Position numbers and translations under genes: made by a program. Below, piece by piece: positions 25,842 through 34,841 of a DNA stretch of 64,000 nt. The notes under the pieces were generated by a model. The model made no database searches. It was not told where the DNA came from and saw only the letters and a list, made by a program, of their open reading frames with translations. The stretch is from Rhodospirillaceae bacterium (GTDB taxonomy: Bacteria; Pseudomonadota; Alphaproteobacteria; Rhodospirillales; Rhodospirillaceae): the NCBI GenBank assembly GCA_040219235.1, contig JAVJSV010000011.1:186001-250000 (forward strand), given 5' to 3'. The number at the start of each line of letters is the position of its first letter. Position 1 is the first letter of the stretch.

Positions 25842-28229
25842 TTAGTTCATCTCTTCCTTATCGTTGGACTTTAGGTCGACGTTCAGGTCTTTCATCAGGT
25901 TGCGGCCCTGGCGGCGTTCCCGCTTAAACAATTCCAGGCGTGATTCCACTTCCCGGCGCGGCCAGTAATTGTTGTTTAGGTCCACATCAGCAGTCTCCCA
26001 GAATGGATCAAGGGTGATGCTGTCTACCTTACGATCCGTGATCAGCAGTTTGGAAAACTTTTTCGGATCGTGGCGCCACACCTCAGCCGGAATACGGACC
26101 TCTTCGCTTTTACCGTTGTCATAGGTGACTTCCAGAATCACCGGCATCACCAGACCGCCTAAATTCTTGAAGTCGATCATGGTGAAGTAGTCGTCGCTGT
26201 TTAGTAGGTCTTTCTCCCAGTCTTCGAGCTTCCCAACGGTGGCGTTGTATGTGTTGCGATCCGCGTTGGTGACGGTGAAGCGGTCTTCCTTACTATACAG
26301 ATCCTTCAGACGTTTATTGTCATCGACCATCTTGGGCAGGTCTGTATTGCGCTGGCGGGTCAGAGAGATCGGCTCTTGTGCTGCTTGCTCACGCTTCCAC
26401 GGCAGTTCCACATCCGGGTCTTTGGTGTCGATGCGGTAAGGGGTCACCTTGTCGATGGCAATGTCGACATGATCGGTGGTGTAAAACCAGCCATGCCAGA
26501 ACCAATCCAGATCAACACCTGAGGCATCTTCTATAGTGCGGAAAAAATCTGCCGGACTGGGGTGTTTGAATTTCCAGCGCCGCGCATATTCGGCAAAGGC
26601 AAAATCGAACAGCTCCCGCCCCAAAATCGTTTCGCGCAGAATATTTAAGGCGGTCGCCGGTTTGGCATAGGCATTGGCACCCACGTTTTTAAGCGATTCC
26701 CCGTCGGTCATGATCGGGACCTGGTTCTGGCTTTTCATAAAATCAACAATGTCGCGGGGCTCGCCGCGCCGCGATGGATACCCCTCTTCCCACAGTTGTT
26801 CCGCCAGAAACTGGATATAGGTGTTCAAGCCTTCATCCATCCAAGTCCAATGGCGCTCGTCCGAGTTCACAATCATCGGGAACCAGTTATGTCCCGCTTC
26901 GTGAATCACAACCGAGATCAAGGCGTTCTTGGTGGCGCGGGAGTAGGTAATCTCGCCGGTCTTTTTGTCTTTCACCGGACGCGGGCCGTTAAACGCCAGC
27001 ATGGGATATTCCATACCGCCGACCTGACCATTGACCGAACTCATAACCGGGTAGGGGTAAGGGAAGACTTTGTCGCCAAAGACATCCATGGAGTGAATCT
27101 GCGCCGCGGTGGAATACAGCCCCCACAGCGGATTGGCCTCTTTCGGGTAATAGGACATCGCCATCACGGTGCGGCCATCGCGGGTCTTATAGCCTTGGGC
27201 ATCCCATTGAAATTTGCGCGACGACGCCCAGGCAAAGTCACGCACATTGTCCGCCATAAAGCGCCAGGTTTTTGTGGTCTGGCTGCTGCCGTCCTCGGCC
27301 CGAATGGCTTCCTGCGCGTTGACGATCATCACCGGCTCTTTGGCGGTGGCGGCGTCTTCAAGGCGCGCTTTTTGTGTTTCGCTCAGGACCTCGCCGGGAT
27401 TTTGCAACACACCAGTGCTGGCAACCACATGGTCGGCGGGCACTGTGATCTCAACATCAAAGTCACCGAACTGAACCGTAAACTCGCTGTTGCCGAGAAA
27501 ACTTTGTTGGTGCCAGCCTTCGTTATCGGAATACACTGCCAGGCGCGGATACCATTGCGCGATCTGAAAGATGTCATTGCCGTCATCCTCGAAGTGTTCG
27601 TATCCGCCCCGGCCTCTATACGCCTCAGCCTCGATAATGTTGTGTGACCAGTCAATGGTGAAGGTCGTGCGCTCCCCAGGCTGTAATGGTGTCGGCAAGT
27701 CGATGCGCATCAGCGTATCCACCAGCGTGTAGGACAGGTTTTGTCCGGCCCCGTCGACGATGCGTTTTACCTTAAATCCGAAGTCGCCATCGCGATGGCC
27801 ATAAGAGCCACGAAGCGTGCCGTAAGATTCTTTGTTGTCGCCGTCCGATCGGCGCTGCGCGACGTATTTAGAGTCGGCGGCAAAACGGTTCTGGTCCATG
27901 TTCAGCCACAGGTAGCGCAAGGTGTCGGGCGCGTTGTTGCTGTAGGTAATGGTCGCAGCCCCGGTCAGGGCGCGCTTCTTTTCGTCCAACGCGACTTTGA
28001 TGACGTAGTCGGCCCGTTGCTGCCAGTAGGCGTGGCCCGGTGCACCTGACGCGGTACGATAGCTGTTTGCCGTTGGCCAGATTTCGTCCAACTGCCGGAA
28101 CTTATCGTCCCACGGCACCTTGGTTTGGCGCACGGCCTGTGCGTCGGCGGCGGTGGTCAGACATAATGTTGCCAGCACAGACAGGGCGGCAAAAATAGAA
28201 ACCGGGAACACGGCGCGCATAAGGGGCAT
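25842..28229 (-). CDS. Exported M1 family metallopeptidase
   Basis: A 795-aa zinc aminopeptidase-like protein with a signal peptide (ADA-Q). The gluzincin motif HEAGH followed by NWFPM is near residue 443, with the third zinc ligand in WMDEGLNTY about 20 residues on; GGMEYPM precedes it at the substrate-binding position (the usual GxMEN motif, here with Y in place of N). The N-terminal part is the beta-saddle domain typical of M1 enzymes. The C-terminal 250 residues have Ig-like and helical character. It probably degrades peptides in the periplasm or outside the cell. Paired with a DUF6702 gene downstream. Confidence 0.9.
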   Translation of the reverse strand: MPLMRAVFPVSIFAALSVLATLCLTTAADAQAVRQTKVPWDDKFRQLDEIWPTANSYRTASGAPGHAYWQQRADYVIKVALDEKKRALTGAATITYSNNAPDTLRYLWLNMDQNRFAADSKYVAQRRSDGDNKESYGTLRGSYGHRDGDFGFKVKRIVDGAGQNLSYTLVDTLMRIDLPTPLQPGERTTFTIDWSHNIIEAEAYRGRGGYEHFEDDGNDIFQIAQWYPRLAVYSDNEGWHQQSFLGNSEFTVQFGDFDVEITVPADHVVASTGVLQNPGEVLSETQKARLEDAATAKEPVMIVNAQEAIRAEDGSSQTTKTWRFMADNVRDFAWASSRKFQWDAQGYKTRDGRTVMAMSYYPKEANPLWGLYSTAAQIHSMDVFGDKVFPYPYPVMSSVNGQVGGMEYPMLAFNGPRPVKDKKTGEITYSRATKNALISVVIHEAGHNWFPMIVNSDERHWTWMDEGLNTYIQFLAEQLWEEGYPSRRGEPRDIVDFMKSQNQVPIMTDGESLKNVGANAYAKPATALNILRETILGRELFDFAFAEYARRWKFKHPSPADFFRTIEDASGVDLDWFWHGWFYTTDHVDIAIDKVTPYRIDTKDPDVELPWKREQAAQEPISLTRQRNTDLPKMVDDNKRLKDLYSKEDRFTVTNADRNTYNATVGKLEDWEKDLLNSDDYFTMIDFKNLGGLVMPVILEVTYDNGKSEEVRIPAEVWRHDPKKFSKLLITDRKVDSITLDPFWETADVDLNNNYWPRREVESRLELFKRERRQGRNLMKDLNVDLKSNDKEEMN

Positions 28230-28312
28230 CCTTAAGTCAGACAGAACGTAGAGCCTACAGCCAAGCAGACCTAAAGCCGATGTTCAAGGGAGACCGGTTC
28301 AAAATAACGGGG

Positions 28313-29107
28313 TCAGGCCGGTTTGATGGCGACACAGACAAAGCGCGTGACGCTAAAGAAAAAGTCACCACTGGTATCCAGGTCTTTCAGTTCTTGTAAC
28401 CAGGCGGCGCAGGTCTCCGGCGGCAGGGCACCACGTTGCTCGGCGAATTTTGGCATGGTGTACAGCACGTCACCGGCAAAAGTCTCTTTGCTCATCGTGG
28501 TGTTTACCACCGCCGTGCCGCCGCTAAAGGCCAGATCAAACCCTGCGCTGCGGCAGAGTTTGGGGAATCGCCCGGGCAAATCCGGATGCACAAAATGCGA
28601 TCGCCACGCCGCAAGCATGTCCGACATGCGGGCGGGATCGGCAGTGTTCAAAACCGCGCTGTTCCAATCCGTGTCCAAGGCGAGCAGACGACCGCCGGGT
28701 TTGAGCACGCGATAGGCTTCGCTCAGGGCCTTGGCCATGTCGGGCACATATTCGTAGACCTGAGTCGCCACCAGTGCCTCTAAACTTGCGTCTTGTGCCG
28801 GCAAGGCAATGGCATCGCCATCGACGACACTCACCCAGGGGCAGTTGCGGCAGCGGTGTTCGGCGATGGCGCGCATGGACTCGCTTGGATCCAAGGCAAT
28901 GACCTGGCCCTCCGGCCCGACCTCGGTTGCCATTTCCAGGGCCAGCAGACCCGGACCAGCCCCAACATCCATCACCCGCTCGCCCGGTTTCAGGGTCAGG
29001 TGCTGCCGGACAAAGACACGCTGGGCGACAATGTCCGGGTTTTGATAAATGCGATCAACGCGGGCCGATGTTTTGGCGTCAAAGGCGTTTGAAGACGGGT
29101 CAGCCAT
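28313..29107 (-). CDS. Class I SAM-dependent methyltransferase
   Basis: A 264-aa cytosolic methyltransferase with motif I VMDVGAGPGLLALEMA (about residues 60-75), an acidic residue after strand 2 (ALDPSESM), VVDGDAIALPAQDASLEALVA and the post-motif VLKPGGRLLALD. It is closest to the UbiE/arsenite-type methyltransferase group, but the substrate is unknown. It lies 14 nt downstream of the FAD oxidoreductase gene, so the two form an operon and may act on the same compound. Confidence 0.85.
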   Translation of the reverse strand: MADPSSNAFDAKTSARVDRIYQNPDIVAQRVFVRQHLTLKPGERVMDVGAGPGLLALEMATEVGPEGQVIALDPSESMRAIAEHRCRNCPWVSVVDGDAIALPAQDASLEALVATQVYEYVPDMAKALSEAYRVLKPGGRLLALDTDWNSAVLNTADPARMSDMLAAWRSHFVHPDLPGRFPKLCRSAGFDLAFSGGTAVVNTTMSKETFAGDVLYTMPKFAEQRGALPPETCAAWLQELKDLDTSGDFFFSVTRFVCVAIKPA

Positions 29108-29121
29108 GGTACTACTGGGCC

Positions 29122-30543
29122 TTACCAGTTCAAAATGCGCTCGCCGAGAATCTTACCGAAGGCCAGCGCGGGGGTGAGCGATAGACCTCCCACAAAGGCA
29201 TCACCAGAGGTGCGGGCAAAGCCCAGCACTTCGCCCGCCGCATACAGATTGGGGATGGCCGCACCGCTGGTGTTGAGAACCCGCAGGTGATCATCCACGG
29301 CCACGCCTTCGGGGCCAAGGACGGTAATGCCCATGCCTTTGATGCCATAAAAGGGCGCTTTCTCGATTTTGCGGATCAGGAAAAATTTATCAAATTCTGG
29401 ATCATGTTTGGCGTCAACCGCCGCGTTGTACGCATCAATCGTTTGCTGCAAGGCATCAGCGGGAACCTCTAACGCTTTCGCCAAGCCTTCAATGGTGTCG
29501 GCTTTGACAAAGCTAGGATGAGTGCCAAATTTCGCGCGGTAGGTGGCCGGATCCATAAGCGTAATAGAGGCCGCGTTCTGCAAGATGGCCGAATCCATCA
29601 CGATATTCATCCGCATGCCCGGCTGTTTCAGCAGCGCGCGTTCACGGTAATCAATGCTCTGATGGTCTTCTTTCATGAAGCGCTTGCCATTTGTGTTGAC
29701 AAAGATTTCCCAAATGTTCCGCGCCTTGGGCGACAAGGTGAGAAACTCGCCCGACGTCGGATCATCCGGGTCTTCCAGGTAGCCCGCGAAGGTGCAGAGA
29801 AACTTCTCTTTGCCATCGATCTTAGCATTCAATTCCCGGGCGGCCACCAGACCGTCTCCGCGCGAATATGGATTGCAGTGCGAGCATAGGGGAATTTCCG
29901 GATTCAGTTCATTCCACAGCTCCGGCCCGGCGGCGTATCCACCGGTAGCCAGCACGATGTTTTTGCCATGAAACAGTTCTTCGCCCTGTGGGGTGTCCAC
30001 TTTCACCCCGATTACCGTGCCGTTGTCATCCGTGACCAGACCGGTCATGCGGTGTTCAAGGCGGAGATCGATTTTGCCATCCGCCACCAGTTTTTCGTGC
30101 ACCGGCTGTAAGGCTTCCAAAATCGAAAGGCCCTGGTTGTCGCCCCACAAATAGCGCCGTGTGCTGTAGGCTTCATGGGCTTCACCGGCAACCGGTGTGC
30201 CGGCGGCAGGCTTGAACCCAATGTCTTCCAGCCAATCAATGGTGTGGGCGGCGTTGTCCGCAAACAGGCGCATCACCACCGGATCTATTTTGTTGTGCGC
30301 GACGCGCTGGGCATCGTTGTAATGCTCGTCCGGGCTGTCTTCGATGCCGGCGTTCTTTTGCAGGCGGTTGCCCGCGGCTGCAATTTGGCCCGAGGACCAA
30401 TACAAGGTGCCGCCGATGCGTTTGTCGGCGTCGATCTGTAGAATTTTAGCGCCCCGTTCCGCTGCGCGAATGGCCAATGGCAGTCCGGCCGATCCCGCGC
30501 CAACACAAATGATATCCCAGTTTTCTGAAGCGTTCCCTGACAT
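29122..30543 (-). CDS. FAD-dependent oxidoreductase (fumarate reductase / ketosteroid dehydrogenase type)
   Basis: A 473-aa flavoprotein of the FAD_binding_2 family. The N-terminal dinucleotide motif VGAGSAGLPLAIRAAERGA is followed by GGTLYWSSGQIAAAGNR. A central FATGGYAAG-like segment (VLATGGYAAGPE) is present, and the C-terminus has LYAAGEVLGF and GGLSLTPALAFGKILGE. Such enzymes reduce or desaturate C-C bonds in fumarate, urocanate or 3-ketosteroids; the sequence does not decide among these. It has no signal peptide. It is first in a two-gene unit with the methyltransferase. Confidence 0.85.
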   Translation of the reverse strand: MSGNASENWDIICVGAGSAGLPLAIRAAERGAKILQIDADKRIGGTLYWSSGQIAAAGNRLQKNAGIEDSPDEHYNDAQRVAHNKIDPVVMRLFADNAAHTIDWLEDIGFKPAAGTPVAGEAHEAYSTRRYLWGDNQGLSILEALQPVHEKLVADGKIDLRLEHRMTGLVTDDNGTVIGVKVDTPQGEELFHGKNIVLATGGYAAGPELWNELNPEIPLCSHCNPYSRGDGLVAARELNAKIDGKEKFLCTFAGYLEDPDDPTSGEFLTLSPKARNIWEIFVNTNGKRFMKEDHQSIDYRERALLKQPGMRMNIVMDSAILQNAASITLMDPATYRAKFGTHPSFVKADTIEGLAKALEVPADALQQTIDAYNAAVDAKHDPEFDKFFLIRKIEKAPFYGIKGMGITVLGPEGVAVDDHLRVLNTSGAAIPNLYAAGEVLGFARTSGDAFVGGLSLTPALAFGKILGERILNW

Positions 30544-30654
30544 GCCGTCTCCGTATAGTTTGATTTTCTATACGGCCACACTAACGCCTCGTTTTGCCTC
30601 TGCCTACTGTTAGGCGTCACAAGGCTGGCGTATTCATATCTTCCCGCTTAAGTA

Positions 30655-30690
30655 AAAAAGCCCCCGCTGGTGAACAACCAACGGGGGCTA
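30655..30690 (-). terminator. Rho-independent terminator of the TonB receptor gene
   Basis: Read on the minus strand, an AGCCCCCG stem with further pairing TTGGT/ACCA, a short loop, then CGGGGGCT and six T residues, about 50 nt past the receptor stop. The stem is also a possible bidirectional block for transcripts entering from the other side. Confidence 0.88.
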
Positions 30691-30738
30691 AAGTTTTAGA
30701 ATATGTCACTCTGGTTATGAATCAGAGTGATCTGAACC

Positions 30739-33132
30739 TTAGAAGTTATAGGCGGCGCGCACCCCCCAACTCCGGCGCTCCGGCAGAGCCGCGGTCAGGA
30801 TTTGCCGCCCGCCCAAAAAGGCCAAGTCGGTAAAGCGTTGGAACCCGGTGAATGTTTTGTCATCGAAGAGGTTTGTCGCAAACACCTCCAGGCGCAGCGT
30901 TTCGCTTTCAGCCCCAACCCGTAAATTAACGCGATGCGCAGCACCTGTTTTTGTAATGTTGGCTTCCGTCGCCCACTGGCTCCCAGTGAAAATAAAGTCA
31001 CTGCGCACGAACCAGTCATAGGTGTTGGTCAGTTGGTCACGATAGGTGGCCGATGCCGTGCCGGAGTATTTTGGCGAGCGGGACAGGCTTTTATCCAAAC
31101 CGGCAATGTCACGTTCGCCGAGCAAGATGCCGCAGTCCGCACAATCGCGGGCAATGATTTTTGTATCATTGATGGCGAATGTGCCTTCCAGGGAAAGGTT
31201 CTCTGTTGCGGCCACAGCGCCTTCAAGCTCGAGCCCCCACAAGTCTGTTCTGCCGCCGGTACCAGTGGTGGCAAACAGTGTTGTGGTGCCATCCCCGAGC
31301 TCAACAGTTGCTAAGCCGCGCGTGTGTTGGTTGCTCCACTTTGCGAGGTAAACGGCAGCGGTAAGTTGTGCGCGACCGTCCCAAAACCGCCCTTTGTAAC
31401 CGATTTCGTAGTTGTCGAGTTTTTCTTCATCGATGCTGATGTCAGCGCCAATTTGAGCAGCAATCTGAGTCAACACGTCTTGGGGTTGCCCCACCAGGGC
31501 TGCGTTAAACTCGCCGGGGCGATTGCCTCGGGCCCAGCTGGCATAAACCGTCGAGGTGTCCGATGGCTTGTAGTCCACAATCACGCGAGGCGTGAAGCTC
31601 TTGAAGGTGCCAGACAGAGGGGCGGCGCCAATGTTTCCATCCGTGACTTCGTCCCACTGGTGCCGGGCTTCGGCACTGAGGGTCAGCGCATCGGTGATGT
31701 CGTAGGCCAATGAGCCAAACACGCCCCAGGTTTGCACCTGATTGGTGTCGCCGGTGCTGGAGGAGCGGAAGGTGCCGGTCAGTTTGAGACCGGTTGTCGC
31801 CAGCGCTTTGATGTCAAAATAGCTTGCGCCGGCCATCCAGCGTAACCTTTGGTCGTCGGCTGAAGAGATGCGGAGTTCTTGGCTAAAGTCTTCCAGGTCG
31901 CGGTTGTTGAACAGCATCACATCATTGAATTCACCGGGCAAATCAGCGGTCGAGCGCCGGTCGGCATCATCCAGCGCCGCCCATTCATTGGAGTGGTAGG
32001 CCGAGATGGACGACAGGGTCATGCCGTTGGCCAAATCGTAATCCATCACCAGGCTGCCTTCCCACGCCCGCCGCTCAAGGCCGAAGCCGTCGATGAATTG
32101 CGGATCAAACAGAAAGGCCAGGGTTGGATTATCAACCGTGTTGTTGGCCAAGAGATTGTTCAGGATCGCCGGCGTCACAACCGTATCGGCCTGAATTTGG
32201 TCCGGTGTCGGCTGTGCCGGCACACCGCAAATCCAGTTGTTGTTTCCGTTCAGGGCAGGCAGGCTCGAGTTCGGAAGATTGCAATTGAAGTTGCTTTCCC
32301 CGTTGTTCAAGCCATAGCCAACAGAGGCACTTGGGCCGTCGCTGTCCCGCCAGTAATGCAGGCGCAGCTTGGCGCTGAAGTTATCGCTTGGCGTGGCATA
32401 CAGCGTCCCTGCAACATCGAAAGTTTCGCGCGCCCCCAGGGTTTCACTGGGGTTGGTGGCATTGGTGTACTGGCCATCCGTTCCGTAGTGGCTGCCGGTG
32501 ACTCTGATGGCTAATTTATCCTCCACCAGCGGGCCTTCGGCCGACAGGCTGAAATCCGTTGTGCCGAATCGGCCTGCTTCTGCGGTGACCCGTCCGGCGA
32601 AGGTATCCCCGGGGCGCTTGGTGATGATGTTGATGGCGCCGCCAAATGTGGCGCGGCCGAAGTAGGCGCTTTGCGGGCCTTTCACAACCTCAATGCGCTC
32701 AACGTCTTCTGTGCTGCCGAGCTCGCTGCCCAGAACGGGCGCACCATCAATGAACAACGTCGCGCCTTGGCGCGTATCCACGTCGGTCCCGACTTGCATG
32801 CCACGAATAATCAGCCGCCGGTTCGAGCGGTCGTTGCGTCCGACGGTTGCGCCGCCATAGAAAAAGCCCGGCGAAAAATCGACAATGTCATTCAATTCAT
32901 CGATGTCTTTGACTTCGATATCCAGCGCTGTCAGCGCGGTTACGGTCACCGGAACATCAAGCAACGATTCATCGCGTTTCCGTGCGGTCACAACAATTTC
33001 ATCCAAGGTGACGGCTTGGCGCGCGCCACCCGTCCGGGTTTGGGCGGTGGCGTCGTTGATTACAAGCGCTTCGCCGGTAATGGCCAAAGCCGCCATGCAG
33101 GCAATATGCCCGGTTTTCAGTCTGGTTTTCAT
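30739..33132 (-). CDS. TonB-dependent outer-membrane receptor
   Basis: A 797-aa protein with a signal peptide, a TonB-box-like LDEIVVTARKR segment (about residues 43-53), and a plug domain including DINELNDIVDFSPGF-like text and RLIIRGMQVG. A 22-strand barrel ends in a terminal aromatic Phe (VRAAYNF). It resembles the receptors for complex carbohydrates, polyphenols or steroids in Sphingomonad-type bacteria rather than a classical siderophore receptor, but the substrate is unknown. The neighbours on the same strand (DUF1838, NTF2-like, ALDH) suggest uptake of a degradable carbon compound. Confidence 0.92.
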   Translation of the reverse strand: MKTRLKTGHIACMAALAITGEALVINDATAQTRTGGARQAVTLDEIVVTARKRDESLLDVPVTVTALTALDIEVKDIDELNDIVDFSPGFFYGGATVGRNDRSNRRLIIRGMQVGTDVDTRQGATLFIDGAPVLGSELGSTEDVERIEVVKGPQSAYFGRATFGGAINIITKRPGDTFAGRVTAEAGRFGTTDFSLSAEGPLVEDKLAIRVTGSHYGTDGQYTNATNPSETLGARETFDVAGTLYATPSDNFSAKLRLHYWRDSDGPSASVGYGLNNGESNFNCNLPNSSLPALNGNNNWICGVPAQPTPDQIQADTVVTPAILNNLLANNTVDNPTLAFLFDPQFIDGFGLERRAWEGSLVMDYDLANGMTLSSISAYHSNEWAALDDADRRSTADLPGEFNDVMLFNNRDLEDFSQELRISSADDQRLRWMAGASYFDIKALATTGLKLTGTFRSSSTGDTNQVQTWGVFGSLAYDITDALTLSAEARHQWDEVTDGNIGAAPLSGTFKSFTPRVIVDYKPSDTSTVYASWARGNRPGEFNAALVGQPQDVLTQIAAQIGADISIDEEKLDNYEIGYKGRFWDGRAQLTAAVYLAKWSNQHTRGLATVELGDGTTTLFATTGTGGRTDLWGLELEGAVAATENLSLEGTFAINDTKIIARDCADCGILLGERDIAGLDKSLSRSPKYSGTASATYRDQLTNTYDWFVRSDFIFTGSQWATEANITKTGAAHRVNLRVGAESETLRLEVFATNLFDDKTFTGFQRFTDLAFLGGRQILTAALPERRSWGVRAAYNF

Positions 33133-33314
33133 CTTGCTCTCCCTGATGTGTACTCCGGCAACAGGCGCAAAACCCGCTATAACCGACGCATGCGTTAGTG
33201 CGCGTCACGTTTCAAATCTGTGACACTCAGGTCAGGTTGAACCATCTCCCCTTTTTTAAACCAGGAGGTAGTTACGCTAGCTCGTTATTTGAGCTTTCTA
33301 GAGGGGTTACCGCT

Positions 33315-34166
33315 TTAGAGCCCCAGCCCTGGCACAGGGAAGGGCACGGTGTTTCGTAGGCGTTCGATTTCCGCCATGTCAGCGGGGGGCTCCATCCACA
33401 GCGGGGCCTGCTCGCGGATCACAGTTTTCAGCCACGCGTTGGGGATGTCGTCAAACGCGCCAAACCGCCAGCCGCGCTGATTGGCGATGTTGCCGTCTAA
33501 GTTGGTCCCGACCCAGGTCATCTGATAGCGCGCGGCTTCGTCCGTATGTTGCGGCCCATTGTCCATGTAGTCATAGACCTCGCCGCTGCGCACCTGCATC
33601 TCACCGGCCTCATCCGGGCGGCGCGGGAAGGAGGCATAATTTACATGCACCTGATCGCCGCGCCGGTTGACCGACATGGTCACGCCGAAGCCGCCCTGGC
33701 GAATGCCCCGCAGGTCGTGGCTTTCCACTTTATAATCAATGGCTCCGTCAACCAGCGTGAACGTGCGCACCTGATGGACGAAGATGCTCGGTCGTCGCGG
33801 TGCGCCCGTGGCGGTATCGACGACAATTTCATCGCGGTCTTCCTCCAGGAAAAAATAGATCTTGCGCGATAAAGACACGGCAGATGCCTCGGTGCGCAGC
33901 TCCGGCGGGGTGATCCAGGTTTCCAGGCCCACCATGCGCGACTCCACTTTACCGCCGTCTTTAATGGGGCGGATCAATCCTGCTGAATACCAATAGGCGG
34001 GCGTGTTCTCACCACCGCGCAGACTGATCCAGGCGTTGAAGTCCGCAATTGTCGTCTCTGAAACCATTCTGTCTGATCTCGCCGCGCTGGCAGACGCATG
34101 TGCGCTCATGGCTGTTAGTCCTGCGCTGGTTAAAACAAGGGCGGCACGTCGGGTCAGTACGGGCAT
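33315..34166 (-). CDS. DUF1838 family exported protein (first of three paralogues)
   Basis: A 283-aa protein with an N-terminal signal (TRRAALVLTSAGL, possibly Tat). The DUF1838 body contains WISLRGGENTPAYWYSAGLI, VGLETWITPPE, VESHDLRGIRQGGFGVTMSV, the YDYMDNGP segment and WVGTNLDGNI near the C-terminus. The family is found with TonB receptors and catabolic genes, and its biochemical function is not established. Related genes are at 47086 and 49980. It is separated from the TonB gene by about 180 nt and from the NTF2-like gene by 29 nt. Confidence 0.82.
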   Translation of the reverse strand: MPVLTRRAALVLTSAGLTAMSAHASASAARSDRMVSETTIADFNAWISLRGGENTPAYWYSAGLIRPIKDGGKVESRMVGLETWITPPELRTEASAVSLSRKIYFFLEEDRDEIVVDTATGAPRRPSIFVHQVRTFTLVDGAIDYKVESHDLRGIRQGGFGVTMSVNRRGDQVHVNYASFPRRPDEAGEMQVRSGEVYDYMDNGPQHTDEAARYQMTWVGTNLDGNIANQRGWRFGAFDDIPNAWLKTVIREQAPLWMEPPADMAEIERLRNTVPFPVPGLGL

Positions 34167-34195
34167 GGGCTCAACACCTGTTGTTATCGGCTCTG

Positions 34196-34735
34196 TTATT
34201 CGTCTGCACCTGTTTCCGGATTAAACGCCCAGTTGCGCAAAATTTTGCCGTCTTTGAGTTCCAACACCGTCAGCAGTGTGTGCATCTCGGTTGTCCCGTC
34301 TTCGAAGGCGAACCCCTCAACATCCAGCTGGATTCCGATGTTGCCAACAATGGCGATGGGCTGACTTTTAACGCCCGTATAATTTTTCATGTAGTCACTC
34401 TGATACAAGTTGGCGGTCATCTCTTCCGCAATGGCCCGGCTTTCGGCCAGTGCCACCGGCCCGGCTTCAGACACGCTGTAGAAGCTGTAGTCTTCGTGCA
34501 AGTCTGCAATCAAAGCGGCGGTGTTTTGTTGATGATGCGCCAGCATGGAGCGTTTCATCAGCGCCCGCGTTTCTTCGGCTAAAGCGGGGTCTAACAGCAC
34601 CGGTGCCGCGTCCACCAGCTGTTCAAATTCTTCAAAGGATTGCGGCGTGTTCTTGGTCCAGACGGTCGATGAAAGCATCAGCGTCGCGCTTACGATCATG
34701 CCGCCAGCGAAGTAGCGCAGGTTGCTGTAGGTCAT
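34196..34735 (-). CDS. Exported NTF2-like (SnoaL/DUF4440-type) protein
   Basis: A 179-aa protein with an N-terminal hydrophobic signal or anchor. Its cone-shaped NTF2 fold pattern shows a long N-terminal helix (ALAEETRALMKRSMLAHH), LIADLHEDYSFYSVSEAGPVAL, and the closing strand sequence MHTLLTVLELKDGKILRNW. Such folds serve as isomerases, cyclases or binding domains for small lipophilic ligands. It lies 29 nt upstream of the DUF1838 gene in the same direction, so the two are probably co-expressed. Confidence 0.7.
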   Translation of the reverse strand: MTYSNLRYFAGGMIVSATLMLSSTVWTKNTPQSFEEFEQLVDAAPVLLDPALAEETRALMKRSMLAHHQQNTAALIADLHEDYSFYSVSEAGPVALAESRAIAEEMTANLYQSDYMKNYTGVKSQPIAIVGNIGIQLDVEGFAFEDGTTEMHTLLTVLELKDGKILRNWAFNPETGADE

Positions 34736-34841
34736 GGGTGTGCCTCCTTCAGTGTGACGGGTTCACTGTGACGGGACGGGCGTAGCCTGACCACAAAAAA
34801 ATGCGAGGTGTTAAGGCCCGCCTTAAATCCCGCCGGGTTCC

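Noticed and set aside
26796-27647. A 283-codon plus-strand frame.
   Set aside because: It lies entirely opposite the M1 peptidase gene, which has clear catalytic motifs; there is no ribosome site or domain.
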